From Candidatus Roseilinea sp. NK_OTU-006 (GTDB lineage Bacteria; Chloroflexota; Anaerolineae; J036; Brachytrichaceae): a stretch of DNA of 64,000 nt. A program made the translations under genes and the position numbers. Positions within the stretch are counted from its first letter, which is position 1, and every line of letters begins with the position of its first letter. The notes beneath the pieces are model-generated. The model was not told where the DNA came from. It searched no databases and saw only the letters and a program-made list of their open reading frames with translations. The stretch spans positions 124,001 to 188,000 of the forward strand of contig NZ_JAAFGM010000001.1 of NCBI RefSeq assembly GCF_012931985.1, written 5' to 3'. Shown one piece after another: positions 26,580-34,975 of this stretch.

Positions 26580-27320
26580 TTATCTGCTTCGACTCATGAC
26601 CCCACTCAGCTCGCGCGCGCCGGTGTCGCGATAGCCAAGCCGCTCGGCGAGACGCACCGAGGCAATGTTGGCCGGGTGGACGACGTAGAGCGGGGTTCGT
26701 CCCATCTCCAGCACCTGCGTGCTGATTGCGCTGACTACCGATTTGCCCAGGCCGCGCCCGCGCGCGCCTTCGGCAACGCACACGAACACCTCCGCATATC
26801 GCGACGAGATCCAGGTGGTGCCGGCCTCGGCGACGTTCGACCCGTCGCGCGCGCGAATCACTGCGCGCAACATCCCATCCGGCGTTTTGCTCGTCTGCAC
26901 GAGGATGTTGATGACCGGTGTGAAGTCGTCGCTGTTCAGCGCATAAACGGCATGGATGCTCTCGCCGTGCAGTTGGCCTATGGCTTCGAGCTGGGGTCGA
27001 GTTGACGGCTGCACGTTGAACAAGTACTGACGGTGAGGCGCCAGCGCGTCGCGCAAGGCTTGTTGTAGGGCGAGCGGGTCGTCGCCGCGCATGACTACGA
27101 GCGGGCGGAACAAATCGAGGCCGGTCTGACACACGGCGACGAAGGCAAGCGGCTGGCCGTGCGGGTCAGTCTGAACATGGAGCCGTGTGCGGCGGGGGTC
27201 GTGCTCGAGCGCGAAATACCCGGTGAGCGCATCCGCATATCCAGGGGTCAACAATCGCGCAGCCAGGGCGCGCCGTGCAGTGATGTCATCGGCCATGCCG
27301 GTGGAGCCATAGTCTAGCAT
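26580..27320 (-). CDS. GNAT-family acetyltransferase
   Basis: A 246-residue protein whose C-terminal half is a GNAT domain: the acetyl-CoA loop is GARGRGLGKSVVSAIS, preceded by a TTWISSRYAEVFVCV strand and followed by NIASVRLAERLGY. The N-terminal 110 residues are divergent and may form a second, degenerate GNAT-like fold. The acceptor is unknown. An alternative start at 27296 (MADDITARR) is possible. The 251-bp gap upstream (27321-27571) contains no supportable gene; ORFs there are antisense artefacts. Confidence 0.8.
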   Translation of the reverse strand: MLDYGSTGMADDITARRALAARLLTPGYADALTGYFALEHDPRRTRLHVQTDPHGQPLAFVAVCQTGLDLFRPLVVMRGDDPLALQQALRDALAPHRQYLFNVQPSTRPQLEAIGQLHGESIHAVYALNSDDFTPVINILVQTSKTPDGMLRAVIRARDGSNVAEAGTTWISSRYAEVFVCVAEGARGRGLGKSVVSAISTQVLEMGRTPLYVVHPANIASVRLAERLGYRDTGARELSGVMSRSR

Positions 27321-27571
27321 CGCTGCCAGGGGAATCTATCGGCCGGCGCCATTGTCTGTGCGGCATGGACACGCCAGCGCGCCTGGTCGGCCTTGTCGGC
27401 GCGTTGCTGGTTGTGTGCGGCGTTGGGCCGCCGAAATCCTATGCCCGCGAGCGTCTCTGCCACTGCGGCTGGTATGGACCGCTCAGCCGTCGTCGCCGCG
27501 GGCGCCTTGAGTTGCGCCAGGCGCGATCCGGGTGGCTTAGGTCGAAGCGGTGCGATGCCCCTGACGTTGGG

Positions 27572-28195
27572 CTACCACTTGAATTGGCCGGTGGAAACTT
27601 CGACCGGTTGATCGAGGCGATCGTTCACCCACACGCCGGGCGCGCGACGCACAAGCCGGGCGCGCGAGACGATGGTGTGTGTGAGTGACTTGGCCTCATC
27701 GGCCGGCAGGGACTCCAGCGGGCCGAAGGTATACCAGTCGGTTGAGTCGAACCAGCCATAGTGCATCCGCCGATTGCCGGCTTTGATGTGCACGGCGCGT
27801 CCGCCGAAGCGGCTATGCGGCTCGACCAGCACGAACTCGATTTCGTCCCATGGCGCTTCGTGCCAGCCGAAAATCGTTCGCCAATGCAGGCTGTCGTCGG
27901 TTACCGCTGTCGCAAACACGAACGGCGAGGCCAATCGCCAGATCAGCCCCAGTGCTGCGAGCAGCATGAGTAAACCTGCGCCGAGCATCGCCGTGGAGTT
28001 GGCCGAGGGGTCGGCGCGGCTGAGGACGGCGATGAGGTTGGCCAGGCCGGTGATAGCGAGCAACACGGCAACGAACAACGCGGCTGTATAAACGAACTGG
28101 CGCGTCCGCGAGGGACGCACCAGCGTATTTCCTCTGAATTCCGGCGCAGACGCAAATTCATCGAGGTCACGATTCAACACAGTATCGCCAAGCAT
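27572..28195 (-). CDS. Two-helix membrane protein with PH-like C-terminal domain
   Basis: Started at MLGDTVLNRD, the protein has 207 residues: a short cytoplasmic N-terminus, two adjacent transmembrane helices (about 35-57 and 65-87) and a soluble domain (TDDSLHWRTIFGWHEAPWDE). The latter resembles bacterial PH domains in its pattern of strands. The frame is open to 28285 but that would overlap topA; the chosen start leaves 31 bp after the topA stop. Function unknown. Confidence 0.65.
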   Translation of the reverse strand: MLGDTVLNRDLDEFASAPEFRGNTLVRPSRTRQFVYTAALFVAVLLAITGLANLIAVLSRADPSANSTAMLGAGLLMLLAALGLIWRLASPFVFATAVTDDSLHWRTIFGWHEAPWDEIEFVLVEPHSRFGGRAVHIKAGNRRMHYGWFDSTDWYTFGPLESLPADEAKSLTHTIVSRARLVRRAPGVWVNDRLDQPVEVSTGQFKW

Positions 28196-28226
28196 GCGAT
28201 CAGTAAAGCATTTGGCGGACGATTCG

Positions 28227-30713
28227 TCAAGGCGAGGACATCGGTAGCGCCGGTGGAGATTCGGCGGATGATTCTGGAATGTCAAAGACCAGGTCGTTGT
28301 TCAGGCATTTGGCTTTGCCCTTGCCGATTTCAACGACCAGCCCCTCGCATCCCTCCGGCCCTGGGATTGCCAGCGGTTTGTTCCATGTGGTGAAGTCGCA
28401 CTTGGGGTAGTTTGCGCAGCCGTAGAAGACGCGCCGCTGGCCTTTGCGGGCGCGCTTCTCCACCAATGGGCCGCCGCACTTCGGGCATTTTACGCCGGGG
28501 ATGGGGATCGGCGCGGTGTATTTGCACTTCGGAAAGTTGGAGCAGGCGATGAACTGTCCGAAACGGCCCTCGCGATAGACCAGTAAGCCATCTTCGCAGG
28601 CAGGACACCGCTCGCCCGTATATTGCACCGTGCGCTCGCGCTTGGGGATGCGCTCGGCGGCCTGCGCCACGGCTTCTTGGAACGGGTGATAGAACTCGCG
28701 CAGCACGGGGCGCCATTCTCGCGCGCCGGTTTCAATGTCGTCTAACTCCTCCTCCACATGCGCTGTGAATCCTACGTCAATGTAGCGGGGGAAGTTGGCG
28801 ACGAGCAGGTCGTTGGCCGCGAAGCCCAGCTCGGTCGGCACGAGTTGCTTGCCTTCTTTGCGCACGTAGTCGCGCGATTGGATCGTGGTCATGATCTGCG
28901 CGTAGGTGCTGGGCCGGCCAATGCCGTATTCCTCCAGCGCCTTGACCAGGCTGGCCTCGGTGTAGCGTGGCGGCGGCTGCGTGAAGTGTTGCTCTGGGAT
29001 CAGGCGTACCAAGTCGAGCATCTCGCCGGCGGACAATTCCGGCAGCCTGCGGCCGCGCGCCTCCTCTTCCTCGTCCAGCTTCTCGCCTTCGTCGTGGCCT
29101 TCCTCATACACCTTGAGGAAGCCGGCAAATTTGATCACCGAGCCGTTGGCGCGGAACCAATAGCCGGGGATCGCCGCGCGCGTATCCTGGGCATCCCCTG
29201 ATTCAATCGGAAGCGCGCCCGCGCCCTGGGGCAGCGCCTCGATGTCCACCGTCGTCGCGTCGAAGATAGCATGGGCCATCTGGCTAGCGACGAAGCGCTT
29301 CCAGATCAGCTCATACAGCCTGAGCTGGTCGCGATCGAGGTAGTCCTTCACCGATTCCGGCGTGCGGAAGACGGATGTGGGACGGATCGCCTCATGCGCT
29401 TCCTGCGCGTTCTTGGCGCGTGAAACATATTTCGGAGGGGCTTCCGGCACGAACTCCCCGCCGTAGCGTTCAACGATGAACTGGCGCGCCTCGCGCTGCG
29501 CGCTCTCGGCTACGTTCACCGAGTCGGTGCGCATATACGTGATCAAGCCGACCGCGCCTTCGCCGATGTCTATGCCTTCGTAGAGTTGTTGGGCGATGGC
29601 CATCGTGCGTCGGGCGTTGAAGCCGAGCTTGCGGCTGGCTTCCTGTTGCATGGTGCTGGTCGTGAACGGCGCCGTCGGCCGGCGCGAGCGATCCTTGCGC
29701 TCGACCTTGACTACGCGATACGCTGCGCCCTCCAGCTCACTCACGATGCGCTGTGCGTCGGCCTCATGCTTGAGGTCTGGTTCCTGGCCGCGCAGTTTGA
29801 ACAGCCGGGCAACGAAAGCCTCTCGAGACAATGGCTTGGCGAGTTCTGCCTCGATGCTCCAGTACTCGACCGGCGTGAAGGCCTGGATTTCGCGCTCGCG
29901 CTCGACGACCAGGCGCAGGGCGACGGACTGCACGCGCCCGGCGCTCAGGCCGCGCCGGCTGAGTTTGTCGCTCAGCAAAGGGCTGAGCTTGTAGCCCACC
30001 AATCGGTCGAGGATACGGCGCGCTTGTTGGGCGTTCACCGCGTTCGTGTCAATATCGCGCGGGTGGGCGAAGGCGTAATCGATAGCGTCCTTGGTGATCT
30101 CGTGGAACTCGACGCGGTGCACCGGCTTATTGGCGATTTCAGGCCGCAGCGCGTGGGTCAGATGCCACGAGATGGCCTCGCCTTCTCGGTCCGGGTCGGT
30201 CGCCAGCCAGATCGAACTTGCGGCTTTGGCATACTGCTTGAGTTCCTTGACGATCGCTTTCTTGTCGGCAGGGATGATGTAGCTGGGCTCGAAGTCGTTG
30301 TCCACATCCACCCCCAGCCGGCTCTTGGGCAGATCGCGGATATGGCCAATCGAAGCCCGGACGGTGTATTTGCGGCCCAGGAACTTGCCGATGGTGCGCG
30401 CCTTGGCGGGCGATTCGACAATGACCAGCGGCAGACCGGGCGTGCCCTGTGCGCCGGCGTCGCCGTTCGCGGGTGCTTTCGACCTCTCCCGTGTGTGTTG
30501 TGACCGGCCGTCGGATTTTGGCTTGCGCTCCCGCTGCACCGGTTCCGGCGGGGTCAGCCCGTCGTGCGCCGGCGTGCGTCCCATCTTGAACACCTTGTCA
30601 TAGCCGCAGTTGGCGCAGGTGCCCTGGGTTGCCGGCGCCCCGTTGGCAAAGAAGATGGGTTTTGGATCAAGCAATGGATGCTTGCCGCGACATTTGAAAC
30701 AGAATGCTTCCAT
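28227..30713 (-). CDS. topA: DNA topoisomerase I with N-terminal DUF5679-like zinc finger
   Basis: A type IA topoisomerase of 828 residues that relaxes negative supercoils. The TOPRIM domain (about 95-200) contains VIVESPAKA and DPDREGE (173-179); the active-site Tyr393 is in LITYMRTDS. The C-terminus carries two four-cysteine zinc ribbons (CPACEDGLL...CSNFPKC and CPKCGGPL...CANYPKC). Unusually, the first 45 residues form a separate four-Cys module (Cys5, 8, 33, 36; GAPATQGTCANCG) of the DUF5679 type, joined by a basic linker of about 50 residues. The upstream 76-bp gap is filled by the heptamer repeat tract. Confidence 0.97.
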   Translation of the reverse strand: MEAFCFKCRGKHPLLDPKPIFFANGAPATQGTCANCGYDKVFKMGRTPAHDGLTPPEPVQRERKPKSDGRSQHTRERSKAPANGDAGAQGTPGLPLVIVESPAKARTIGKFLGRKYTVRASIGHIRDLPKSRLGVDVDNDFEPSYIIPADKKAIVKELKQYAKAASSIWLATDPDREGEAISWHLTHALRPEIANKPVHRVEFHEITKDAIDYAFAHPRDIDTNAVNAQQARRILDRLVGYKLSPLLSDKLSRRGLSAGRVQSVALRLVVEREREIQAFTPVEYWSIEAELAKPLSREAFVARLFKLRGQEPDLKHEADAQRIVSELEGAAYRVVKVERKDRSRRPTAPFTTSTMQQEASRKLGFNARRTMAIAQQLYEGIDIGEGAVGLITYMRTDSVNVAESAQREARQFIVERYGGEFVPEAPPKYVSRAKNAQEAHEAIRPTSVFRTPESVKDYLDRDQLRLYELIWKRFVASQMAHAIFDATTVDIEALPQGAGALPIESGDAQDTRAAIPGYWFRANGSVIKFAGFLKVYEEGHDEGEKLDEEEEARGRRLPELSAGEMLDLVRLIPEQHFTQPPPRYTEASLVKALEEYGIGRPSTYAQIMTTIQSRDYVRKEGKQLVPTELGFAANDLLVANFPRYIDVGFTAHVEEELDDIETGAREWRPVLREFYHPFQEAVAQAAERIPKRERTVQYTGERCPACEDGLLVYREGRFGQFIACSNFPKCKYTAPIPIPGVKCPKCGGPLVEKRARKGQRRVFYGCANYPKCDFTTWNKPLAIPGPEGCEGLVVEIGKGKAKCLNNDLVFDIPESSAESPPALPMSSP

Positions 30714-30724
30714 ATGCTAGAGAC

Positions 30725-30805
30725 TTGAGATTAGAGATTAGAGATCAAGGCGGGAGAATCTCCAATCTCCAATCTCCAATCTCCAATCTCTAATCCTCAA
30801 TCGCC
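30725..30805. repeat. Heptamer-phased inverted repeat between GT4 gene and topA
   Basis: AATCTCC is repeated four times exactly (30757-30784) and continues as AATCTCT, AATCCTC, AATCGCC. On the left, TTGAGAT and two TAGAGAT copies run in the opposite sense. Perfect 10-bp arms GATTAGAGAT (30736-30745) and ATCTCTAATC (30786-30795) face each other. The tract supplies the last codons and the stop of the GT4 gene. Confidence 0.9.
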
Positions 30806-31902
30806 ACTCCTAATCCTCTCAAAAACTCGCTGAGTTCACGCTCGAACCGCTCGACGCCGAATCGCTCGGCATGGCGGCGGATTTCAACGGGCGCGAATGT
30901 TACACCAGAATGCCGGAGCACCGCCTCGACGAGCGCATCGGTGGTCTGTGGGTAGAAGAGCGTCCCGGTCACGCCGTCCGCGACATAGTCTAGCGCGCCG
31001 CCGCCGGCATAGGCAATCACCGGCTTGCCGTATGCCATAGCGCGGATGGGCGCAATGCCGAAATCCTCGACGCCGGGGAAGATGAAAGCGCGACACGCGG
31101 TCAGCAAGCGATGCAAGGTCGCATCATCTATCCGCCCCAACAGCTTAATGTTAGACCCGCCTTGTCGCGCGGTCAACCGCTCCAGCCTGGGGCGGTCTCG
31201 TCCGTCGCCCGCGATGATCAGTGGAAGGCCGAGCTTCCCAAATGCCTCGATGGCCAGGTCTATCCGCTTGTAGGGCAAGAGCCGCGAGACGATCAAATAA
31301 AAGCCCTGATCCTGGATTTGCGGCAGACCGGCCGGCATCTCGACAGGCGGGTAGATGATGACCGATTCCCGGCCGTAGTGCCGGCGGATGCGTTGCTGCA
31401 CTTCGCGCGAGATGGCGATGAATGCAGTCACCCGTTGGGCGACGCGCGTCTCCCAGCGGCGCAGGTAGTGGTTGAGCGCGCGGAGGATGGCTGAGGCGCC
31501 GGGCGGAATGCGCTCTTTGTTTGCATAGGCGTGGAAATCGTAGACGAAACGCGTCGGGGTAAGGCAATAACAGATGTGCCTGACATCCGGATGCAGCCCC
31601 TGGGCGGCGATGCAAAATGCGCTTTTGTTGCTCAAAATCACATCGTGTTCAGCCGGGATGCGACGATGCGCCCACACCCAGGCAAACACCGGCATGTAGG
31701 GCTGGTGGCGGCGATGTACGCCGGGCAGGCGATCCATCCACGTGGAGCGGATGTCCCAAGTGCGCCAAGCGGCCGGCATGCGCTGCCGGTCATAGATGCT
31801 GGTGAAGATCGGCGCGCGCGGGAACATCCGGTTCAGCGCGCTGAGCACATCTTCTGCGCCCCCAAGCTGATTGAGCCAGTCATGGACGAGGGCGAGGTTC
31901 AT
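30790..31902 (-). CDS. GT4-family glycosyltransferase
   Basis: A 370-residue GT-B enzyme. The N-terminal acceptor domain begins MNLALVHDWLNQLGGAEDVL; the donor domain contains LIVSRLLPYKRIDLAIEAF and the GT4 E-x7-E type site in GVEDFGIAPIRAMAYGKPVI. It is close to mannosyltransferases such as those starting exopolysaccharide repeat units. Its ATG overlaps the HAD gene stop as ATGA, so the two are coupled. The final residues (IED and stop) are encoded by the heptamer repeat, so the original C-terminus may have been replaced. The frame is open to 31974, but that part overlaps the HAD gene. Confidence 0.9.
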   Translation of the reverse strand: MNLALVHDWLNQLGGAEDVLSALNRMFPRAPIFTSIYDRQRMPAAWRTWDIRSTWMDRLPGVHRRHQPYMPVFAWVWAHRRIPAEHDVILSNKSAFCIAAQGLHPDVRHICYCLTPTRFVYDFHAYANKERIPPGASAILRALNHYLRRWETRVAQRVTAFIAISREVQQRIRRHYGRESVIIYPPVEMPAGLPQIQDQGFYLIVSRLLPYKRIDLAIEAFGKLGLPLIIAGDGRDRPRLERLTARQGGSNIKLLGRIDDATLHRLLTACRAFIFPGVEDFGIAPIRAMAYGKPVIAYAGGGALDYVADGVTGTLFYPQTTDALVEAVLRHSGVTFAPVEIRRHAERFGVERFERELSEFLRGLGVAIED

Positions 31903-32591
31903 GCTGCAGTCGTTCGCGCGTTCTGCGCCGCGCGCAGGACCCGATGCGCCTCGCGCAGCGAGGGCAAGACGCAATCGGCGAGCGCGCGAATCTCATCGTC
32001 GGGTTGTTGCAGGTCGGGAATCATGATGACGCGCATGCCTGCGGCGTAGGCCGCGCGCGCGCCGTTCTCCGAGTCTTCGAGCGCAACACATGCGCCGGGC
32101 GGCACACCCAGACGATGCGCGGCCTCCAAGAAGATATCCGGCTCAGGTTTGCCGCGCGCCACTTCGTCTCCGCCGACGATTGCGTCAAAACGACCGGCCA
32201 GGTTGACTCGGCCGAGCTTCTTCAACACCAGGGCGCGCGCGGTTGAACTGGCGACGGCTTTGGGGATGCGCTGCGCGTCAAGCCAATCGAGTAACTCGCT
32301 CAGCCCCGGCTTGACGGTGATGCGACCCGCTGCAATCGCTTCGTCCAAGTAGCGCTGCTTGTCGGCGTACATCCTCTCGATAGGGATGTCGGGGCCAAAT
32401 GCTTCACGGAAGATGTCGCAGGTGCGCGCGCCGGTCGTGCCGAGCACGCGCAAATACACCTCGTCGGTTAATTCATACCCCCAGCGGCGCATGGTCTCGA
32501 ACCACGCTTCGCGGGCCAGTGCCTCGGTATCGAGCATCAAGCCGTCCATGTCAAAAATAACGGCGCCAAAGACTGTCAGCGATTGGGGCAT
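31899..32591 (-). CDS. HAD-superfamily hydrolase (beta-phosphoglucomutase-like)
   Basis: A 230-residue HAD subfamily IA protein. Motif I is FDMDGLMLD, motif II the serine pair in AVASSTA, motif III Lys in ARGKPEPDIF and motif IV the acids in ALEDSENG. The helical cap inserted after motif I is of the beta-PGM/GPH type. Sugar phosphate phosphatase or mutase activity is likely. It is translationally coupled to the GT4 glycosyltransferase, which fits sugar supply for glycan synthesis. A decayed aminopeptidase-like gene ends 14 bp upstream. Confidence 0.88.
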   Translation of the reverse strand: MPQSLTVFGAVIFDMDGLMLDTEALAREAWFETMRRWGYELTDEVYLRVLGTTGARTCDIFREAFGPDIPIERMYADKQRYLDEAIAAGRITVKPGLSELLDWLDAQRIPKAVASSTARALVLKKLGRVNLAGRFDAIVGGDEVARGKPEPDIFLEAAHRLGVPPGACVALEDSENGARAAYAAGMRVIMIPDLQQPDDEIRALADCVLPSLREAHRVLRAAQNARTTAA

Positions 32592-32605
32592 CCTTCTAAC
32601 TCGGA

Positions 32606-32987
32606 TTATCCGAGGTTGACGGTCGGCTGACCGTCGGCCTCGATCTCAGCGTTCGACGACATGAACTCCGCGCTCAGCGAAGAAGCATTCCGGCCGCCCC
32701 GGAGGCGATTGTCGCCAAAGGTCACGACGACCGCGCCGCGCGCGTTGGCGACGGTGGCGGTCGTATGCGGCGAAATACTCGGTCCGGCCGGATGCCGGCG
32801 AACGCGCAAGGTGATCGGACGGAGCGAGTTCGATTAGCGGCGTCGCGCCTGCCGGCGCAACGGCGGACGCGACTTCGCGCAACGGGTCGTCACAGCCGGC
32901 ATGGTCGAGCAGCAGGACCAGTTCGCCCGGTTGGGCACCTATGCCTTGCACGATGCACCAAGCAAGGTGTGAAGTCGGATCGGCCAT
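32606..32987 (-). pseudogene. Remnant of an aminopeptidase T/NicX-like (M29-type) gene
   Basis: Two protein-like pieces lie in different frames. From the ATG at 32987, MADPTSHLAWCIVQGIGAQP continues with GELVLLL and REVASAVAPAGATPLIEL, like the N-terminus of M29 peptidases. From about 32760 in the next frame, VVVTFGDNRLRGGRNASSL, then AEFM and AEIEADG, resembles the C-terminal GDN...GG...DFM block of the same family, ending at TAA 32606. The middle of about 250 residues is gone. The deletion and frameshift leave no metal-site residues. A TACAAT -10 remains upstream. Identification is from motif memory only. Confidence 0.4.
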
Positions 32988-33000
32988 CGGTCGCAGGGCG

Positions 33001-33035
33001 ATTGTAATCGCGCCTATCGCTCCCCATCGTACAAT
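33001..33035. promoter_or_regulatory. Back-to-back divergent -10 elements
   Basis: TACAAT on the minus strand (33001-33006) faces the aminopeptidase remnant, and TACAAT on the plus strand (33030-33035) faces the GH20-like gene whose ATG is at 33055. Neither has a good -35. Confidence 0.35.
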
Positions 33036-33054
33036 GTTGCCCGACAACAGAGCC

Positions 33055-34923
33055 ATGCCTAAGCAATCCCATCTGCTCTCGCCTTGTCTTGTTCCGGAGC
33101 CGCGCGCCATGACGCCGTATGGCGGTGTGCTTGAACTCCAGCCCGACCGTCTCATCGTGTTAAAGACGTCCACGCCCGCGCAAGGATTCTTCGAGGCGCA
33201 AGAGGCGCAGCGCGCGCTTAGCCGGTATTCGCGCGTGACTTGGCACATTCACGCCAGCGACGCGGCGCCCGCAGAGACCATTGGCTTGCTGATTGCCATC
33301 CGAGACGCGGGCGACGCCGGTCGCGGTACCGAACGGCAAAGCTACACGCTGGACGTGACATCCGAGCGCATCACCATTGCCGCGCCGACGACAGCCGGGG
33401 CATTTTACGGCGTCATGACGCTGACTCAGCTTTTGCGCCAGTATGGCGGCGTGCTTCCACTGCTGCATATCGAGGATGCGCCGGACTTCGCGCGGCGCGG
33501 CGTCATGCTCGACATCAGCCGCGACAAAGTGCCTACGATGAAGACGCTGTTCGAGCTGGTGGATCTGCTGGCGGAGTTGAAGATCAACGAATTTCAGCTC
33601 TATACTGAACACACGTTCGCCTTCCGGCGTCACCCGGTCGTGTGGGCCAACGCCTCGCCGATGATGGGCGAGGAGATCATGCAGCTTGATGCCTATTGCC
33701 GGGCGCGGCACATGGACTTAGTGCCGAACCAGAACTGCTTTGGCCACATGCGCCGCTGGCTGATTCACGACGCCTATCGCCACCTTGCGGAATGCCCGAA
33801 CGGCTGTGAGACGCCGTGGGGTTACTTTGCCGAGCCATTTACGTTATGTCCGGGCGACCCCGGCAGCATCAAGTTGGTTGAGGAGATCTTCGAGGAGGTG
33901 CTGCCCCACTACACCAGCCGGTTCTTCAACGTCGGCTGCGACGAGACGGTGGACCTAGGTAACGGGCGCAGCAAAGCCGAGGTCGAGGCTAAGGGCGTCG
34001 GTCGCGTCTATCTGGACTTTCTGCTTCAGATCTACGAGCGGGTCAAGCGCCATGGCCGAACGATGCAGTTCTGGGGGGACATCATCATGGCGCATCCTGA
34101 GCTTGTCGCCGAGCTACCCAAAGATGTGATTGCGATGGAGTGGGGCTACGAATACGATCATCCCTTCGCCGACCATGGCGCCAAGTTCGCGGCGTCGGGC
34201 ATTCCGTTCTACGTGTGCGGCGGCACGTCGTCGTGGAACAGCATCGGTGGCCGCACCGACAACGCCATCGGCAATCTGTTGAATGCTGCCGAGAACGGCA
34301 AGCGGCATGGCGCGGTTGGCTTCCTCAACACCGATTGGGGCGACTATGGCCATCTGCAGCCTTTGCCGGTCAGCTATCTGCCCTATGCCTATGGCGCCGG
34401 CGTGTCCTGGTGCGCCGCGTCCAACCGCGATATGGACGTTGCTCGCGCGGCAAGTTTGCACATCTTCGCCGATCCGAGCGGGGCGACCGGCAAATTCGCC
34501 TACGATCTCGGCAACGTGTATACGCACATCCCCTTCCGCACTTACAACGGCACGGCGTATGCCTACGCCGTCACGCTCAGCGCGGAAGCGCTGCAGCGCC
34601 GCTTAAAGGAGGCCCCCATCGAGCGGCGTTGGCTGACGCGCGTGAATAAAGAACTCGACCGCCTCGAAGCAATCGTACCGACGTTGAAGATGCAGCGCGA
34701 AGACGCGGCGTTGGTGCGGCGTGAGTTCGCGTATGCTATTCATCTCATGCGCTACGGGATGGCCCGACTGGAACGGCTGAGCGCAGCCCGCAGTCGTGTT
34801 GCAGCCGATCTCAAAGTGATCGAGCGCGAACGGCGCAAGCTCATCGCCGAGCACCACCGCGTCTGGCTGGCGCGCAATCGTCCCGGCGGCATGGAAGACA
34901 GCGCCAAGAACATCCAGCGCTGA
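33055..34923 (+). CDS. GH20-like beta-N-acetylhexosaminidase
   Basis: A 622-residue protein with an N-terminal GH20b-type alpha/beta domain (ending TAGAFYGVMTLTQLL) and a TIM barrel beginning RRGVMLDISRDKVPT. The catalytic Asp-Glu pair of GH20 is in NVGCDETVD (Asp296, Glu297), and WGDIIMAHPELV and NTDWGDYG are later barrel motifs. No signal peptide is present. It would release terminal N-acetylhexosamines from chitin or peptidoglycan fragments or glycans. The frame is open to 32941; MPKQSHLLS at 33055 is chosen because a -10 lies 20 nt upstream. The TGA stop is the first triplet of a heptamer tract. Confidence 0.82.
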   Translation: MPKQSHLLSPCLVPEPRAMTPYGGVLELQPDRLIVLKTSTPAQGFFEAQEAQRALSRYSRVTWHIHASDAAPAETIGLLIAIRDAGDAGRGTERQSYTLDVTSERITIAAPTTAGAFYGVMTLTQLLRQYGGVLPLLHIEDAPDFARRGVMLDISRDKVPTMKTLFELVDLLAELKINEFQLYTEHTFAFRRHPVVWANASPMMGEEIMQLDAYCRARHMDLVPNQNCFGHMRRWLIHDAYRHLAECPNGCETPWGYFAEPFTLCPGDPGSIKLVEEIFEEVLPHYTSRFFNVGCDETVDLGNGRSKAEVEAKGVGRVYLDFLLQIYERVKRHGRTMQFWGDIIMAHPELVAELPKDVIAMEWGYEYDHPFADHGAKFAASGIPFYVCGGTSSWNSIGGRTDNAIGNLLNAAENGKRHGAVGFLNTDWGDYGHLQPLPVSYLPYAYGAGVSWCAASNRDMDVARAASLHIFADPSGATGKFAYDLGNVYTHIPFRTYNGTAYAYAVTLSAEALQRRLKEAPIERRWLTRVNKELDRLEAIVPTLKMQREDAALVRREFAYAIHLMRYGMARLERLSAARSRVAADLKVIERERRKLIAEHHRVWLARNRPGGMEDSAKNIQR

Positions 34924-34975
34924 GTTTTGAGTTGAGAATCGACTCTCTACTCTCAAAGCTCAGAGCTCACAGCCT
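34921..34975. repeat. Heptamer-phased repeat after the GH20-like gene
   Basis: Successive heptamers TGAGTTT, TGAGTTG, AGAATCG, ACTCTCT, ACTCTCA, AAGCTCA, GAGCTCA, CAGCCTA fill the entire gap from the GH20 stop codon to the next ATG at 34976. The two halves are inversely related (TTTGAG / CTCAAA). Confidence 0.8.

Noticed and set aside
27365-27688. 107-codon plus-strand ORF in the gap before the PH-like gene
   Set aside because: Its start looks like a signal peptide, but it overlaps the real minus-strand gene by over 100 bp, the rest is Arg-rich, and there is no ribosome-binding site or homology visible.
30757-30784. Four AATCTCC units considered as a CRISPR-like or direct-repeat array
   Set aside because: Units are 7 bp with no spacers and no cas genes nearby; it fits the simple heptamer tracts instead.
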